From NCBI RefSeq assembly GCF_009720725.1, contig NZ_WNKT01000001.1, positions 237,079-301,078 on the forward strand: a stretch of 64,000 nucleotides of DNA, in the 5' to 3' direction. Below, in pieces: positions 46,744-56,967 of this stretch. Position 1 is the stretch's first letter. Each line of letters begins with the position of its first letter. Below the pieces are notes generated by a model, which was not told the origin of the DNA, did no database searches, and was given only the letters and a program-made list of their open reading frames with translations. Source of the stretch: Allochromatium palmeri. Its GTDB lineage: Bacteria; Pseudomonadota; Gammaproteobacteria; Chromatiales; Chromatiaceae. The position numbers were made by a program, and so were the translations under genes.

Positions 46744-46824
46744 CGTCTCTCTCCGGAAGGTTCAGGGAATCGAAAGTCTGTGACCCAGAGATAGCGGCGG
46801 ATAATAACTTATCAAGTCGATCAG

Positions 46825-47607
46825 TTATTGGGCCGGGCGTCCGGACTCGATCGCCTCCAGCACGCCATCCCAGAAGCGGATGCGCGCACACAGGGCTTCC
46901 TCGGCAGCGGTCTCGGCCTCTTCGATACGCTTGGGGTCATCACCGCACAGTGTTTCGAGCAGCTGCATCGAGAGCGGACCGTGGAAATCCTCGTCGAGAT
47001 GGATGTGACGCTTGAGATAGGCATGGAAGATCGGCGCCTGCGTTTCCGTGATCGCCATGCGGTCGAGGAACTGGCGAAACATGGCCGGGATCAGGTTCTC
47101 GCGCCCCAGAGCCAGCGCCGCCGCGACCAGGTGCGGCTTGTCCTCGCGAATGAAGCAGAAGGTCGTCTCACTGAAATAGCGTGCCGGCAGTGGAACCAGG
47201 GGCGAGTAGAGCGCCTGATCGATCCCCTGCTCGGTAACCAGCGCCAGAAAGCGTTTGGGGATCTCGCTATCGGCGCCAACCTCGTTCATGGCCTGGCAGT
47301 AGAGTTCGAAATGGCTGGCGTACAGCACCTCGCCCTGCCCGAGCGGGACGGCGTCTGATTCTTCTTCCTGGACCAGTTGATTGATGAAGTAGCGCAGACT
47401 CGGGTCCGAGGCCGGCTGCCAGGGCACGACGACCGGAGCGATATCGCGTTGCAGATACTTGATCAGCGACATGAAATCCCAGACCGAGAAGACATGATGC
47501 TGCATGAAGATCCGCAGATCCTCGATGCGCTGGATGGCGCCATAGATGGCGTGTCCTTCGAGTTGATCGCGCAGGGGACGGAGATGATCGAGATTGAGCG
47601 CTGCCAT
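46825..47607 (-). CDS. DUF3050 family protein (heme-oxygenase-like fold)
   Basis: 260 residues. Helical sequence with conserved blocks LEGHAIYGAIQRIEDLRIFMQHHVFSVWDFMSLIKYLQR, and HIHLDEDFHGPLSMQLLETLCG. His and acidic residues (MQHHVF; HLDEDFH) suggest a di-metal or heme-oxygenase-like site, which is inference. AGAGGA precedes the start. It lies 81 bp upstream of the DsrC-like gene and is probably cotranscribed. Function unknown. Confidence 0.82.
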   Translation of the reverse strand: MAALNLDHLRPLRDQLEGHAIYGAIQRIEDLRIFMQHHVFSVWDFMSLIKYLQRDIAPVVVPWQPASDPSLRYFINQLVQEEESDAVPLGQGEVLYASHFELYCQAMNEVGADSEIPKRFLALVTEQGIDQALYSPLVPLPARYFSETTFCFIREDKPHLVAAALALGRENLIPAMFRQFLDRMAITETQAPIFHAYLKRHIHLDEDFHGPLSMQLLETLCGDDPKRIEEAETAAEEALCARIRFWDGVLEAIESGRPAQ

Positions 47608-47674
47608 GAGTCGAGTCCTCTGATGAGTCGCACTGAATGATCAGTATTTCAGTTGTTACTGAAATCAAATCATA

Positions 47675-48520
47675 TCATTCAAGGTTGAAGCGAACGGGTA
47701 CACGTAACGCCCAGGACGTGCGTCCGATCGAGCGCGGGATGGGATCGAAGCGTCCGAGCCGCGCGAGTGCCTGAAGCGCGGCCTGATCGAGCGCGGCGTG
47801 ACCTGAACTCTGGGCGAGCTGGATTTGACCCAGCCGTCCGTCGGTCTGGATGACGAAGGACAGCATGGCCACGCCGGTTTTTCCATGTCGCCGAGCACCG
47901 GCGGGATAGCGTTGATGGCGGGCGATGGCGCGTTGCAAGGCGCTCAGATACGCACGTTCAGCGTTGATTCGGCTTGCCGGCGTCGCCTTGGGTTCCTGGG
48001 TGGACGCCGACAGCGCCGGACTCGCGGCGTTGGTCCGCCGACTACTGTGGTCCGTTGCCTGCTCGGATCGTTTCGGGCTGTCTTGTGACGCGCGCGTCTG
48101 GCTGGGCGTCGTGGTTCGCGTCACGCGATCCGGGCTACGCGCCTTCGGGGCCACATCAGGTTTTAGCTTCGGTTTGGGTTTTGGCTTGGGCGGCGGCTTC
48201 GGCAGGGTTTTTGGGGCCGGCGGGGCCTGTTCTTTGGTTGGGCGCTGGGTGTCGTCCTGGGTGTTCGGGACGATCGGAGCTGGAGCCGGCACGGCGGCCG
48301 GGACTGTTGGCGGCGCCGGCTGAGTCGGCGCGTTGGCTGGGTCAGACGATGTCTCGGCAGACGTGTCGGAGTCCTCTCTGACCGGCACGAGTTCGAACGC
48401 CACGACAGGCCGGCTCGATTCGGCCACGCGCGGCAGATCCGCGTGCCAGAACACAGCGGCGACGGCGGCATGCAGGACGGCCGAGAGCAGCAGGGCGAGC
48501 CAGGGACAGTGTCGGCACAT
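47675..48520 (-). CDS. tonB: TonB-family energy transducer
   Basis: 281 residues from ATG 48520; a GTG at 48547 overlapping the upstream stop (TAGTG) is an alternative start. One N-terminal helix (PWLALLLSAVLHAAVAAVFW), a long Pro/Lys-rich periplasmic spacer (PKPPPKPKPKPKLKP) and a C-terminal TonB domain (YPAGARRHGKTGVAMLSFVIQTDGRL...ALDQAALQALARLGRFDPIP). Such proteins transmit proton motive force to outer-membrane receptors. ExbB/ExbD are not adjacent. Last of a three-gene run after ampD and the methyltransferase gene. Confidence 0.9.
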   Translation of the reverse strand: MCRHCPWLALLLSAVLHAAVAAVFWHADLPRVAESSRPVVAFELVPVREDSDTSAETSSDPANAPTQPAPPTVPAAVPAPAPIVPNTQDDTQRPTKEQAPPAPKTLPKPPPKPKPKPKLKPDVAPKARSPDRVTRTTTPSQTRASQDSPKRSEQATDHSSRRTNAASPALSASTQEPKATPASRINAERAYLSALQRAIARHQRYPAGARRHGKTGVAMLSFVIQTDGRLGQIQLAQSSGHAALDQAALQALARLGRFDPIPRSIGRTSWALRVPVRFNLE

Positions 48521-48546
48521 GACCTGAACGATGTGCACGCGCAACA

Positions 48547-51138
48547 CTAATCAGCCAGAAAGGTTTCCGCTGACACCACGCGCGGCACCAGTCGTCCGTC
48601 TTGGGTCGCGACCATCCGCACGATCTGGCGGTCCTGGTTCGGGCCGTAGCTGACGTGGATCGGTTGATCGTCGCCATAGACGTACAGTCGGTCGAAAGGC
48701 GTGTTGGCGACGATCCACTGAGCCACTTCCAACATGCACTCATCCTCGACGAGAAAGTCCACCGCCGCGCCCAGTCGCGCGCAGATTGGGCGCCCGAGCC
48801 GGTTGTGCTCATGGGCGGCGTGCTGGTCGCGCTTCGGGTCGATGCGTCCGGGGATCTGGCGCGCCAGCTCGGGCGAGCAGAAGCCATAGGTCAGACGGAT
48901 CATGCCGAAATACTCGATCACCGGATCGAGCACCTGCTCGGCCAGCTCCAGGAGTGCGTCATAGCTTTCGGGCCGGCGCGGGAGATTTGCCAGTCCGGTG
49001 TGCGCCTGGGTCTCGCCACATTCGATGAGCTGGCGAAAGGTCAGGAAGCGTCCGCACGGATCGTCGAGTGCCGGCCGCGTGCGCGGTCTGGTCAGCTCGA
49101 AGCCCTCGATCGTCCAGCGCCGTTGGGCCAGCGTCTCCCGAAACAGCGCCGGCGGCGGACCATAGCGGCTCAGGTCGAACAGTTCCAGATCATCGAGTGC
49201 CTGATCGAAGGCCAGTTGTTCGGGATAGTGCTCGAATTCCTCGTTGATGTAGCGCGATTTGCGGTAGAGGAAGGGCGGTTCATAGGCCTCGCCATAGGCG
49301 AAATAGTCGATGTCGAGATCGCGCAGACGGATTTTGACCCGCTCGATCAGACGCGGCAGTGCCTGGCCGGCGAAATCGTCATAGCGCATCAGACTAACCT
49401 TGCCCGAGGCGATATGGATCTTGACCAGATCGGCTTGATGGTAATCGCCATAGAGCACGGCGGCACAGCCGACATAGAGACGCAGCACCGGCGGCAGACG
49501 TTCGACCAGACTGGCGTGCAGTTGCAGCGAGCGGCCCGGATCGAGTCCGCCCAACCCCTGTTCGGCGGCCGCGCGGCAGGCGTCTTCGAGCGCGCCGATA
49601 TCGGCGATGCGAAACAGCCACTCGGAGGCCTCGGCGCGCGCGGCGGCATAGTCACCGAAGAAGTGCTTGATATCCTGTTGCAGACCCCGTTCCAGATGGC
49701 GGTAAGGACGGCGGCGCTCGAACTGTTGCAGCGCCAGATAGACCAGCAGATCATCGCGCCGGGCGCGCGCGGCCTGTTCAAGCTCGGCGGGATCGCGGCG
49801 CGATTCCAGGAAGCGTCGCGCCTTGGCCAGCGAACCGAAGCCCTCGGTCAGGGCGAGCAGATCCTCGCCGACCTCGGACTTTTCAGGCGGGCGTCCCAGG
49901 CTCAGCCACAGCGCCCACAGGCGTTCGAGCGGTTCGCGCCAGGCGGCCTCGCGCTCGGCCGCCCGATCGCGCCGTGCGCGCGGTTCGCGTGAGACCGGCT
50001 CGCGCAGACGCGGCGAGGGCGCACGCAGCGGTTGGCGCCGCCGACGAGAACGATCGACCAGAAACCGCTGTTCAGCGTCCTTGTCGCGAAAAACATAGAG
50101 CACGCCCGGCGCGACCGGGATCGCCTCCTCGTCGAGCGCCTGATCCAGAAAGGTCTTGATTTCGGACGGAGTGAAATATTTCTGGAAGGTGCCGCGCTTG
50201 GTCATGACCCCATCGCGAAAGCGCGTGCCGCGCGGGTCGTTCTGGTTGGCCAGCATCACCGAGACCACCAGCAGTCGTTCAGCCAGCGACCAGGCGCGCG
50301 TCAGCGCCTCCAGCCGTTCATCGAAATCCTCGATGACATTGATGACGAAGCCGAGATTGACGATGTCAGCCGCCTGGACAGGCTGATCGGGAGCATGGTA
50401 AGGATCCCAGCCGCCGGCCTCCAGACCATTTTCGATCAGTCCGCGCACATCGTCGCCGCGTCCGCAGCCGTAGTCGAACAGCCGATAGCGCCCGTCCAGA
50501 AAGCCATGCCGGGCGAGCGACTGGATCGGCGCCGAGAAGCCGTAGCGGGTCAGGGCGGTCCGATGACGCGCCGCCTGCCAGCCGGGCTGGAGTCGGGTGT
50601 CCGTCGCGTCGGTGTCGGTCTCAGGCGGTGCGGTGTCCGACTCATCATTGCCCAGCGGCAGTAAGGCGTGCCCGTCGAGCCGATAGCCGCGCTCGCGGAT
50701 CAGCGCCAGCCATTGACGCCGATAGCCGATGCGGCGCGGGTCGTCGAACAGACCGACCGACTCGCAGGCCGCCGTGAGCGCGGCGTATTTGGCGCGGCGC
50801 GGATGCTCGGGTGGCAGGAAGAGTTCCTTGCGGTGCAGGATCGGCGGATTGAGCGAATCGGCATAGGTGCGATAGCTCAGCGTCCCGGCGGCGAGATCGA
50901 CCAGCCAGCTCTCGCGCAGCGCGGGGAAGGGATCTTCGTCGAACTCCGGATAATTCAGCAGAGCGATGCGCGCGCCCTCGGCATCGAGACGGACCAGATT
51001 GAACTGCGCTTGACGACGCACGTCCGCCAGACGCTCAGCCGCGACGAGGCGTGCCAGGGTCTCGGTGTCGAGCTGTTCCAGGGACTCGACATGCAGATAG
51101 CATTGACGGCCGACGATCTTGCTCGGAATGGCGCTCAT
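48547..51138 (-). CDS. DNA phosphorothioation-associated putative methyltransferase
   Basis: 863 residues from ATG 51138 (MSAIPSKIVGRQCYLHVESL). SAM-binding motif I is LFDYGCGRGDDVRGL near residue 250, with VINVIEDFDER following. Downstream blocks include MTKRGTFQKYFTPSEIKTFLD and KIHIASGKVSLMRYDDF. This matches a family usually found beside dnd DNA-backbone sulfur-modification genes. No dndABCDE gene lies in this window. It starts 11 bp after the ampD stop and runs into tonB by one base, so it is cotranscribed with unrelated genes. Confidence 0.8.
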   Translation of the reverse strand: MSAIPSKIVGRQCYLHVESLEQLDTETLARLVAAERLADVRRQAQFNLVRLDAEGARIALLNYPEFDEDPFPALRESWLVDLAAGTLSYRTYADSLNPPILHRKELFLPPEHPRRAKYAALTAACESVGLFDDPRRIGYRRQWLALIRERGYRLDGHALLPLGNDESDTAPPETDTDATDTRLQPGWQAARHRTALTRYGFSAPIQSLARHGFLDGRYRLFDYGCGRGDDVRGLIENGLEAGGWDPYHAPDQPVQAADIVNLGFVINVIEDFDERLEALTRAWSLAERLLVVSVMLANQNDPRGTRFRDGVMTKRGTFQKYFTPSEIKTFLDQALDEEAIPVAPGVLYVFRDKDAEQRFLVDRSRRRRQPLRAPSPRLREPVSREPRARRDRAAEREAAWREPLERLWALWLSLGRPPEKSEVGEDLLALTEGFGSLAKARRFLESRRDPAELEQAARARRDDLLVYLALQQFERRRPYRHLERGLQQDIKHFFGDYAAARAEASEWLFRIADIGALEDACRAAAEQGLGGLDPGRSLQLHASLVERLPPVLRLYVGCAAVLYGDYHQADLVKIHIASGKVSLMRYDDFAGQALPRLIERVKIRLRDLDIDYFAYGEAYEPPFLYRKSRYINEEFEHYPEQLAFDQALDDLELFDLSRYGPPPALFRETLAQRRWTIEGFELTRPRTRPALDDPCGRFLTFRQLIECGETQAHTGLANLPRRPESYDALLELAEQVLDPVIEYFGMIRLTYGFCSPELARQIPGRIDPKRDQHAAHEHNRLGRPICARLGAAVDFLVEDECMLEVAQWIVANTPFDRLYVYGDDQPIHVSYGPNQDRQIVRMVATQDGRLVPRVVSAETFLAD

Positions 51139-51149
51139 GGGAATCGCGG

Positions 51150-51734
51150 TCAGCCAATGTCGCGCCGGTAACGCGCCCAGTCGAAGGCTGGACCGGGATC
51201 GGTCTTGCGTCCGGGGGCGATGTCCGCATGTCCGACGATCCGCTCGGCGGTGATGGCCGGGTAGTGCCGCTGGAGGTGGCGGGTGCACGCCACGAGCGCG
51301 GCATATTGCATCTCGGTGAAGGGCGTTTCATCGGTGCCTTCCAGCTCGATGCCGATCGAATAGTCGTTGCAGCGTTCGCGCCCCTGGAAGCTGGAGAGTC
51401 CGGCGTGCCAGGCACGGCACTCGCAGGGGACATACTGGATCAGCCGCCCATCGCGCCGGATCAGTAGATGCGCCGAGACGCGCACGGCGGCGATAGGCGT
51501 GAAATACGGATGCGCGTTCGGATCGAGCCGGTTGAGAAAGAGCGCCTCGATCCAGTCGCCGCCGAACTCGCCCGGCGGCAGACTGATGTTGTGGATCACC
51601 AGCAGATCGATCACCGTCCCCGGCGGACGCGCGTCCTGATTTGGCGAAGGTCGGCGCTCGGCGCCCGCGAGCCAGCCCTCGACATCGATGTCCGGGCCGG
51701 GCGACGCATCAGCACTGTTGGAAAGGGCGACCAT
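51150..51734 (-). CDS. ampD: N-acetylmuramyl-L-alanine amidase AmpD
   Basis: 194 residues from ATG 51734 (MVALSNSADAS); an upstream start at 51806 overlaps the nadC leader. Amidase_2 motifs: LLVIHNISLPPGEFGG (first zinc His), ECRAWHAGLSSFQGRERCNDYSIGIELEG, and VGHADIAPGRKTDPGPAF with the other zinc ligands. It cleaves anhydromuramyl-peptides during peptidoglycan recycling in the cytoplasm. First of a three-gene minus-strand run, divergent from nadC. Confidence 0.93.
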   Translation of the reverse strand: MVALSNSADASPGPDIDVEGWLAGAERRPSPNQDARPPGTVIDLLVIHNISLPPGEFGGDWIEALFLNRLDPNAHPYFTPIAAVRVSAHLLIRRDGRLIQYVPCECRAWHAGLSSFQGRERCNDYSIGIELEGTDETPFTEMQYAALVACTRHLQRHYPAITAERIVGHADIAPGRKTDPGPAFDWARYRRDIG

Positions 51735-51858
51735 TCGTGAGCGTACCTGAGTCTGTCTGGATGGCTGAGTGTTTTCGTGGCTGAGTATTGAGCCGTGCGA
51801 GTGCAAGCTGTCCTATCCTATTTCACTTCGGTTATTCCAGTCATTGTCGGTATCGCTC

Positions 51859-52722
51859 ATGTCCCACACATCCGCCGCACCTCAGCCGCCGCTTATCCTT
51901 GATCCAGCCAGGATCGAGTCCCAGGTTCGCCTTGCCCTGGAGGAGGACGTCGGGTCGGGCGACCTGACCGCCTCGCTCCTGCCGGCCGATCAGATGGCGC
52001 GTGCCGAACTCATCACGCGCGAGTCGGCGGTGCTCTGTGGCGCGCCCTGGTTCGAAACAGTCTTTCGCCTGCTCGACCCCGAGATTCAGATTTGCTGGGA
52101 CGTCAACGATGGCGAGCACATTTCACCCGGTCAACGGCTCTGTACGATCGCAGGTCACTCGCGCGCCCTGCTGACCGGCGAGCGCACAGCGATGAACTAT
52201 CTCCAGATGCTCTCGGGTACCGCGACCCTGGCCCGGCGCTATGCCGATGCCGTGGCCGGGCTTCCAGTGCGGTTGCTCGACACGCGCAAGACGCTCCCCG
52301 GACTCAGATTCCAACAGAAGTATGCCGTGCGTTGCGGCGGTGGTCACAATCACCGCATCGGGCTGTTCGACGTGATCCTCATCAAGGAGAACCATATCCT
52401 GGCCGCCGGCTCCATTCCGGCCGCGCTGGAAACCGCGCGCACGCTGCACCCAGGCGTTCCGGTCGAAATCGAGGTTGAATCGCTGGCGGAACTGGAGATC
52501 GCACTCGGTGCGGGTGCATCCGTGGTGCTGCTCGACAACTTTGCGCCCGACGATCTGCGACGGGCGGTCGCCCTGACCGCTGGCCGGGCGCAACTGGAAG
52601 CCTCGGGCGGGATCAGTCTGGAGACCATCCGCGCCGTAGCCGAGACCGGCGTCGACCGGATCTCGGTCGGCGCGCTGACCAAGGACGTGCGCGCGGTCGA
52701 CCTGTCGATGCGCGTGCTGTAG
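51859..52722 (+). CDS. nadC: Nicotinate-nucleotide pyrophosphorylase (carboxylating)
   Basis: 287 residues from ATG 51859. Motifs: [14 protein letters not shown] near the N-terminus, [53 protein letters not shown] (quinolinate/PRPP site), IKENHI, and C-terminal [25 protein letters not shown]. Converts quinolinate and PRPP to nicotinate mononucleotide in NAD synthesis. Divergent from ampD, monocistronic here. Confidence 0.96.
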   Translation: MSHTSAAPQPPLILDPARIESQVRLALEEDVGSGDLTASLLPADQMARAELITRESAVLCGAPWFETVFRLLDPEIQICWDVNDGEHISPGQRLCTIAGHSRALLTGERTAMNYLQMLSGTATLARRYADAVAGLPVRLLDTRKTLPGLRFQQKYAVRCGGGHNHRIGLFDVILIKENHILAAGSIPAALETARTLHPGVPVEIEVESLAELEIALGAGASVVLLDNFAPDDLRRAVALTAGRAQLEASGGISLETIRAVAETGVDRISVGALTKDVRAVDLSMRVL

Positions 52723-52738
52723 GCGAACGTCCCCCGGT

Positions 52739-53671
52739 TCAGACTCCGAGCCGGGCACGCGGGTCGAAAGGCAGTTGCTCGGCCATGCGCTGATAGAATT
52801 CACGCGCGGCCTCGGTCTCGGCCGGCGGGATGACGATCTCCAGTTGCACGATCTCGTCGCCCGGCGGCGTGCCCGGCAGACCGCGTCCCTTGAGTCGCAA
52901 TTTTCGCCCGGACTGCGAACCGGGCGGAATCTTGAGGTTCACCGAGCCGCCCAGGGTCGGCACCTGGACCGTGGCCCCGAGCGCGGCCTCCCAGGGTGCG
53001 ACCGGCAAGCGCAACTGGATGTCGCGTCCATCGGGCGTGAATAATCGATGTGGCTTGAACTCGATCTCCAGATAGAGATCTCCGGCCGGTCCACCGTGGC
53101 GTCCGGGCGCGCCCTGACCGGTGAGCCGGATCTGGCGGCCCTGAATGACGCCGGCCGGGATGCGGACATTGAGCGTTCTGGAGCGAGTCGTGCTCTGGCC
53201 GTTGGGTCCGGTCTCGGGCAGATCGAGCTTAAGCTGACGGGTCGCGCCCTGATGTGAGTCCTCCAGCTCGATGGCGATCGTGATGGTCTGATCCTGGCCG
53301 CGCTGGCGGCCTGGGCCACGGCCCTCGGATCGGAAAGCGCGGCCGAAGATGCTGGAAAAAAAGTCGCTGTACTCGCCGGATGCGCCGCCAGTGTTGAAGT
53401 CGAAATTGCGCCAGCCGTCCGCGCCGGGTGGCGGACGGAAGTCCTCGCCGGCCCGCCAGTTGCTGCCAAGGGCGTCATAGGTGGCGCGCTTCTCGGCATC
53501 CTTCAGCACTTCGTTGGCTTCGTTGATTTCCTTGAAACGCGCCTCAGCGTTCGGTTCCTTGCTGACATCCGGGTGATATTTGCGCGCCAGCTTGCGATAG
53601 GTGCGCTTGATCTCCTCCTGGGAGGCCGTGCGCGATACGCCGAGGGTCTTGTAGTAATCCTTGTATTGCAT
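52739..53671 (-). CDS. cbpA: CbpA-type DnaJ co-chaperone
   Basis: 310 residues. J domain at 1-70 with the HPD motif (KYHPDVS) and the usual DYYKTLGVSRTASQEEIKRTYRKLA. Then a Gly/Phe-rich linker (FDFNTGGASGEYSDFFSS) and two beta-rich C-terminal substrate domains. The DnaJ zinc finger is absent, so it belongs to the CbpA group. It stimulates DnaK and may bind curved DNA. It lies 103 bp downstream of an AAA ATPase gene on the same strand. Confidence 0.92.
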   Translation of the reverse strand: MQYKDYYKTLGVSRTASQEEIKRTYRKLARKYHPDVSKEPNAEARFKEINEANEVLKDAEKRATYDALGSNWRAGEDFRPPPGADGWRNFDFNTGGASGEYSDFFSSIFGRAFRSEGRGPGRQRGQDQTITIAIELEDSHQGATRQLKLDLPETGPNGQSTTRSRTLNVRIPAGVIQGRQIRLTGQGAPGRHGGPAGDLYLEIEFKPHRLFTPDGRDIQLRLPVAPWEAALGATVQVPTLGGSVNLKIPPGSQSGRKLRLKGRGLPGTPPGDEIVQLEIVIPPAETEAAREFYQRMAEQLPFDPRARLGV

Positions 53672-53774
53672 CGAGGGGTCTCAAAAAAGGGTCGTGCCGG
53701 ATCAGGTTCGAGATCCGGTAATAATAGGATCGAGTCTTGAGCAAACAAGCGCTTGGCACGCTGATGGGGCCGGT

Positions 53775-55271
53775 CTACGACGGATCGCTTGATCCATGTG
53801 CCGGCACTGTCCGCCCCTGCGCCCAGGTGCGTAGTCGCTCGATCTGAGCGTCCATGATCGCCGATAACGGCTGGGTATTGGCCAGCTCGTTCAGGAGCGT
53901 CTCGGTCGTGATGGCGACCTCTTCGCGGGTGCTGTCGGCGAAGCGCGCCGAGACCACGGCCTGTTCGATACCGGCGCCGGTGAAGCCTTCGCTGGCCTCG
54001 GCCAGAGCATCGAGATCGAAGTGCTCGGGATTCAGTCCGCGCTGGCGCAGATGGATGGCGAAGATATCGCGTCGGACCTCGGCCGTGGGCAGATCGACGA
54101 AGAAGATTTCATCCAGACGCCCCTTGCGGATCAGCTCGGGTGGCAGGCGCTGGATGTCGTTGGCGGTGGCGGCCAGAAACACGCGCGAACGCCGCTCGGC
54201 CATCCAGGTCAGTAAGGTGCCGAGCACGCGCCGCCCGACGCCCTCGTCTTCTGAGCCGGTGGCCACGCCCTTTTCGATTTCGTCGATCCAGAGCACGCAG
54301 GGCGCCATCAGGTCCGCCGTTTCCAGTGCCCGGCGCAGATTGCGCTCGGTCTCGCCGATGTATTTGTCGTAGAGCGCGCCGAAGTCCAGCCGCAGCAGCG
54401 GCACACCGAAATAACCGGCTACGGCCTTGGCCGCCAGACTCTTGCCCCCACCCTGAATACCCAGCAGCAGCAGACCGCGCGGCTGGTCGCGCTGGCGCTC
54501 GGGATCGAGAAAGGCCGCGCGCCGGCGCTCGATCCAGCGCTTGAGATTGGACAGACCCGCAATGTCGGCAAACGAGCGGGTGTCGTATTCAAAACTGATG
54601 ATGCCGTCCGGGCTCAAAAGCTCGTACTTGGCACGACGCACGGCCGCGACGTCGTCCTGGGTGATGGCTCCATCGCGGCGGATGGCGTTGCGGATGAGCC
54701 GGCGGGCATCGGACTCGGTGATACCGAGCAGATTGTTGGCGAGTTGATCGACGGCCTCGCGCGTGGCGCGCACCGCGCCCTGGTTGGTGACCTGCTGCCA
54801 GGCCTTGGCTTCTTCGCGGATCAGGACCATGAGCCGGTTGCGATCAGGGAGTCGCAGGGTGAAGCGCGCGCTCAGATGACGCAGTTCGGCGGGTGCCTCC
54901 AGGGCATGACTGAGCAGAACGAGCGTGCGCGGCAGCCCCGCATAGCCCTGGGCGATCTCTTTCAGCAGCCGGACATGCAGCGGATCGTCCAGATAGGGAT
55001 GGAAGTCGAGCAACAGATAGAGCCCGCGCTGCGGCGTGATCCGGATGTGGCGCAGGATCTCAGTCGGACCGGAGAGCATCCGCTGTGGTTCGCTGTCGTA
55101 CTCGATGCGCCGCAGACCATCGGTGACCGTCCAGCAAAACCCCGGCTCCGAGATCCGGAGCGCCAGACGCGCGAAGAGCTCGACCACACGCGGTTCCTCG
55201 ATCGATTCGATCAGGACGATAGGCGTGTCCGAGCGGAGCAAGAGTTCGAGATCGTGCAGATCGGGTGTCAT
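53775..55271 (-). CDS. Ycf46-like AAA ATPase
   Basis: 498 residues. N-terminal region of about 220 residues (LLLRSDTPIVLIESIEEPRVVELFARL), then a single AAA module: Walker A GIQGGGKSLAAKAVA near 265, Walker B CVLWIDEIEKG, sensor LAATANDIQRLPPELIRKGRLDEIF with an arginine finger. This arrangement is that of Ycf46-like proteins, of unclear function but common in phototrophs. Possibly cotranscribed with cbpA. Confidence 0.88.
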   Translation of the reverse strand: MTPDLHDLELLLRSDTPIVLIESIEEPRVVELFARLALRISEPGFCWTVTDGLRRIEYDSEPQRMLSGPTEILRHIRITPQRGLYLLLDFHPYLDDPLHVRLLKEIAQGYAGLPRTLVLLSHALEAPAELRHLSARFTLRLPDRNRLMVLIREEAKAWQQVTNQGAVRATREAVDQLANNLLGITESDARRLIRNAIRRDGAITQDDVAAVRRAKYELLSPDGIISFEYDTRSFADIAGLSNLKRWIERRRAAFLDPERQRDQPRGLLLLGIQGGGKSLAAKAVAGYFGVPLLRLDFGALYDKYIGETERNLRRALETADLMAPCVLWIDEIEKGVATGSEDEGVGRRVLGTLLTWMAERRSRVFLAATANDIQRLPPELIRKGRLDEIFFVDLPTAEVRRDIFAIHLRQRGLNPEHFDLDALAEASEGFTGAGIEQAVVSARFADSTREEVAITTETLLNELANTQPLSAIMDAQIERLRTWAQGRTVPAHGSSDPS

Positions 55272-55406
55272 CGCAGTTGGCCCCAGGCGTCGAATGCGGC
55301 AGGATTAGCAGCAAACCGGGCCGGACTCAAGCGCCCGCTCGCACTGATCGACTAAAATAGCCCCAGATTCACGCCAACGCCGATCACGGATCACAGAGAC
55401 CCATCT

Positions 55407-56957
55407 ATGAGCGCCAAAGACCATCTGATCATCTTCGATACCACGCTGCGCGATGGCGAGCAGAGTCCAGGCGCCTCGATGACGCGCGACGAGAAGGTGC
55501 GCATCGCCAAGGCGCTCGAAAAGCTGCGGGTTGATGTCATCGAAGCCGGCTTTCCGATCGCCAGCCCCGGTGACTTCGAGGCGGTCAAGGCCGTGGCCGA
55601 GGCGGTCAAGGACAGCCGGGTCTGCGGTCTGGCGCGCGCGCTCGATGCCGACATCGACCGCGCCGGCGAGGCGCTCAAGAACGCTAATGCCGGGCGCATC
55701 CATACCTTCATCGCCACCTCGCCCATTCATATGGAGAAGAAGCTGCGCCTGAGTCCGGATCAGGTGCTGGAGCAGGCGGTCTATGCGGTCAAGCGCGCCC
55801 GCAATCTGACCGATGACGTCGAGTTCTCGCCCGAGGATGCCGGACGCTCCGAGATCGATTTCCTGTGCCGGGTGCTGGAGGCGGTGATCGACGCTGGCGC
55901 GCGCACGGTCAATATCCCGGATACCGTCGGCTACAACATCCCGGATCAGTTCGGCTCGCTCATCGCCACCCTGCGCGCGCGCATCCCCAACGCCGATCAG
56001 GCGGTATTCTCGGTCCACTGTCACAACGATCTGGGGCTGGCCGTGGCCAACTCGCTCGCCGCTGTGCGCAACGGGGCGCGTCAGGTCGAGTGCACCATCA
56101 ACGGACTCGGCGAGCGCGCGGGCAACGCGGCGCTGGAAGAGATCGTGATGACGGTGCGCACCCGTCAGGATCTGTTCGAGTGTGACACCCGGCTCGATAC
56201 CACCCAGATCATGAACTGCTCGCGCCTGGTCTCAGGCATCACGGGATTTGCGGTCCAGCCGAACAAGGCCGTGGTCGGCGCCAACGCCTTCGCCCATGAG
56301 TCAGGCATCCATCAGGATGGCGTGCTCAAGCATCGCGAGACCTACGAGATCATGCGCGCCCAGGACGTCGGCTGGAGCGAGAACCGCATGGTGCTCGGCA
56401 AGCACTCCGGCCGCAACGCCTTCCGCGCGCGCTTGCAGGAGCTGGGCGTGGTAATGAACTCCGAGGAAGACTTGAACGCCGCTTTTGCCCGCTTCAAGGA
56501 TCTGGCCGACAAGAAGCACGAGATCTTCGACGAGGATTTGCAGGCCCTGGTCACAGAGACCACGCTGGAGACGGCCAACGAGCGCGTCAAGCTGGTCTCG
56601 ATGCGTGTCTGCTCCGAGACCGGCGAGATGCCGAGCGCGGCCCTGGTGCTGGCTGTCGATAGTCAGGAGCGTTCCGGCACGGCGACAGGTGGTGGTCCGG
56701 TCGATGCGACCTTCAAGGCGATCGAAAGTCTGGTTCACACCGGCGCTACGCTCAAACTCTACTCGGTCAATGCCATCACCAGCGGCACCGATGCCCAGGG
56801 CGAGGTCACGGTGCGGCTGGAGAAGGGCGGGCGGATCGTCAACGGTCAGGGTGCGGATACCGACATCCTGGTCGCTTCGGCCAAGGCCTATATCAACGCC
56901 TGCAACAAGATCCTGCATCCGGCCGAGCGCGCCCATCCGCAGGCCGCCGATGTCTGA
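55407..56957 (+). CDS. leuA: 2-isopropylmalate synthase
   Basis: 516 residues, the usual length for the bacterial long form. Catalytic TIM-barrel start [19 protein letters not shown], metal His pair in [35 protein letters not shown] and the HESGIHQDG loop. A C-terminal regulatory domain follows (about 390-516), suggesting leucine feedback inhibition. It condenses acetyl-CoA with 2-oxoisovalerate. Uracil-DNA glycosylase follows 10 bp downstream. Confidence 0.96.
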   Translation: MSAKDHLIIFDTTLRDGEQSPGASMTRDEKVRIAKALEKLRVDVIEAGFPIASPGDFEAVKAVAEAVKDSRVCGLARALDADIDRAGEALKNANAGRIHTFIATSPIHMEKKLRLSPDQVLEQAVYAVKRARNLTDDVEFSPEDAGRSEIDFLCRVLEAVIDAGARTVNIPDTVGYNIPDQFGSLIATLRARIPNADQAVFSVHCHNDLGLAVANSLAAVRNGARQVECTINGLGERAGNAALEEIVMTVRTRQDLFECDTRLDTTQIMNCSRLVSGITGFAVQPNKAVVGANAFAHESGIHQDGVLKHRETYEIMRAQDVGWSENRMVLGKHSGRNAFRARLQELGVVMNSEEDLNAAFARFKDLADKKHEIFDEDLQALVTETTLETANERVKLVSMRVCSETGEMPSAALVLAVDSQERSGTATGGGPVDATFKAIESLVHTGATLKLYSVNAITSGTDAQGEVTVRLEKGGRIVNGQGADTDILVASAKAYINACNKILHPAERAHPQAADV

Positions 56958-56967
56958 GGGGCACGCG

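Noticed and set aside
48601..49992. 463-codon open frame antisense to the methyltransferase gene
   Set aside because: Composition artefact; no motif or ribosome site.
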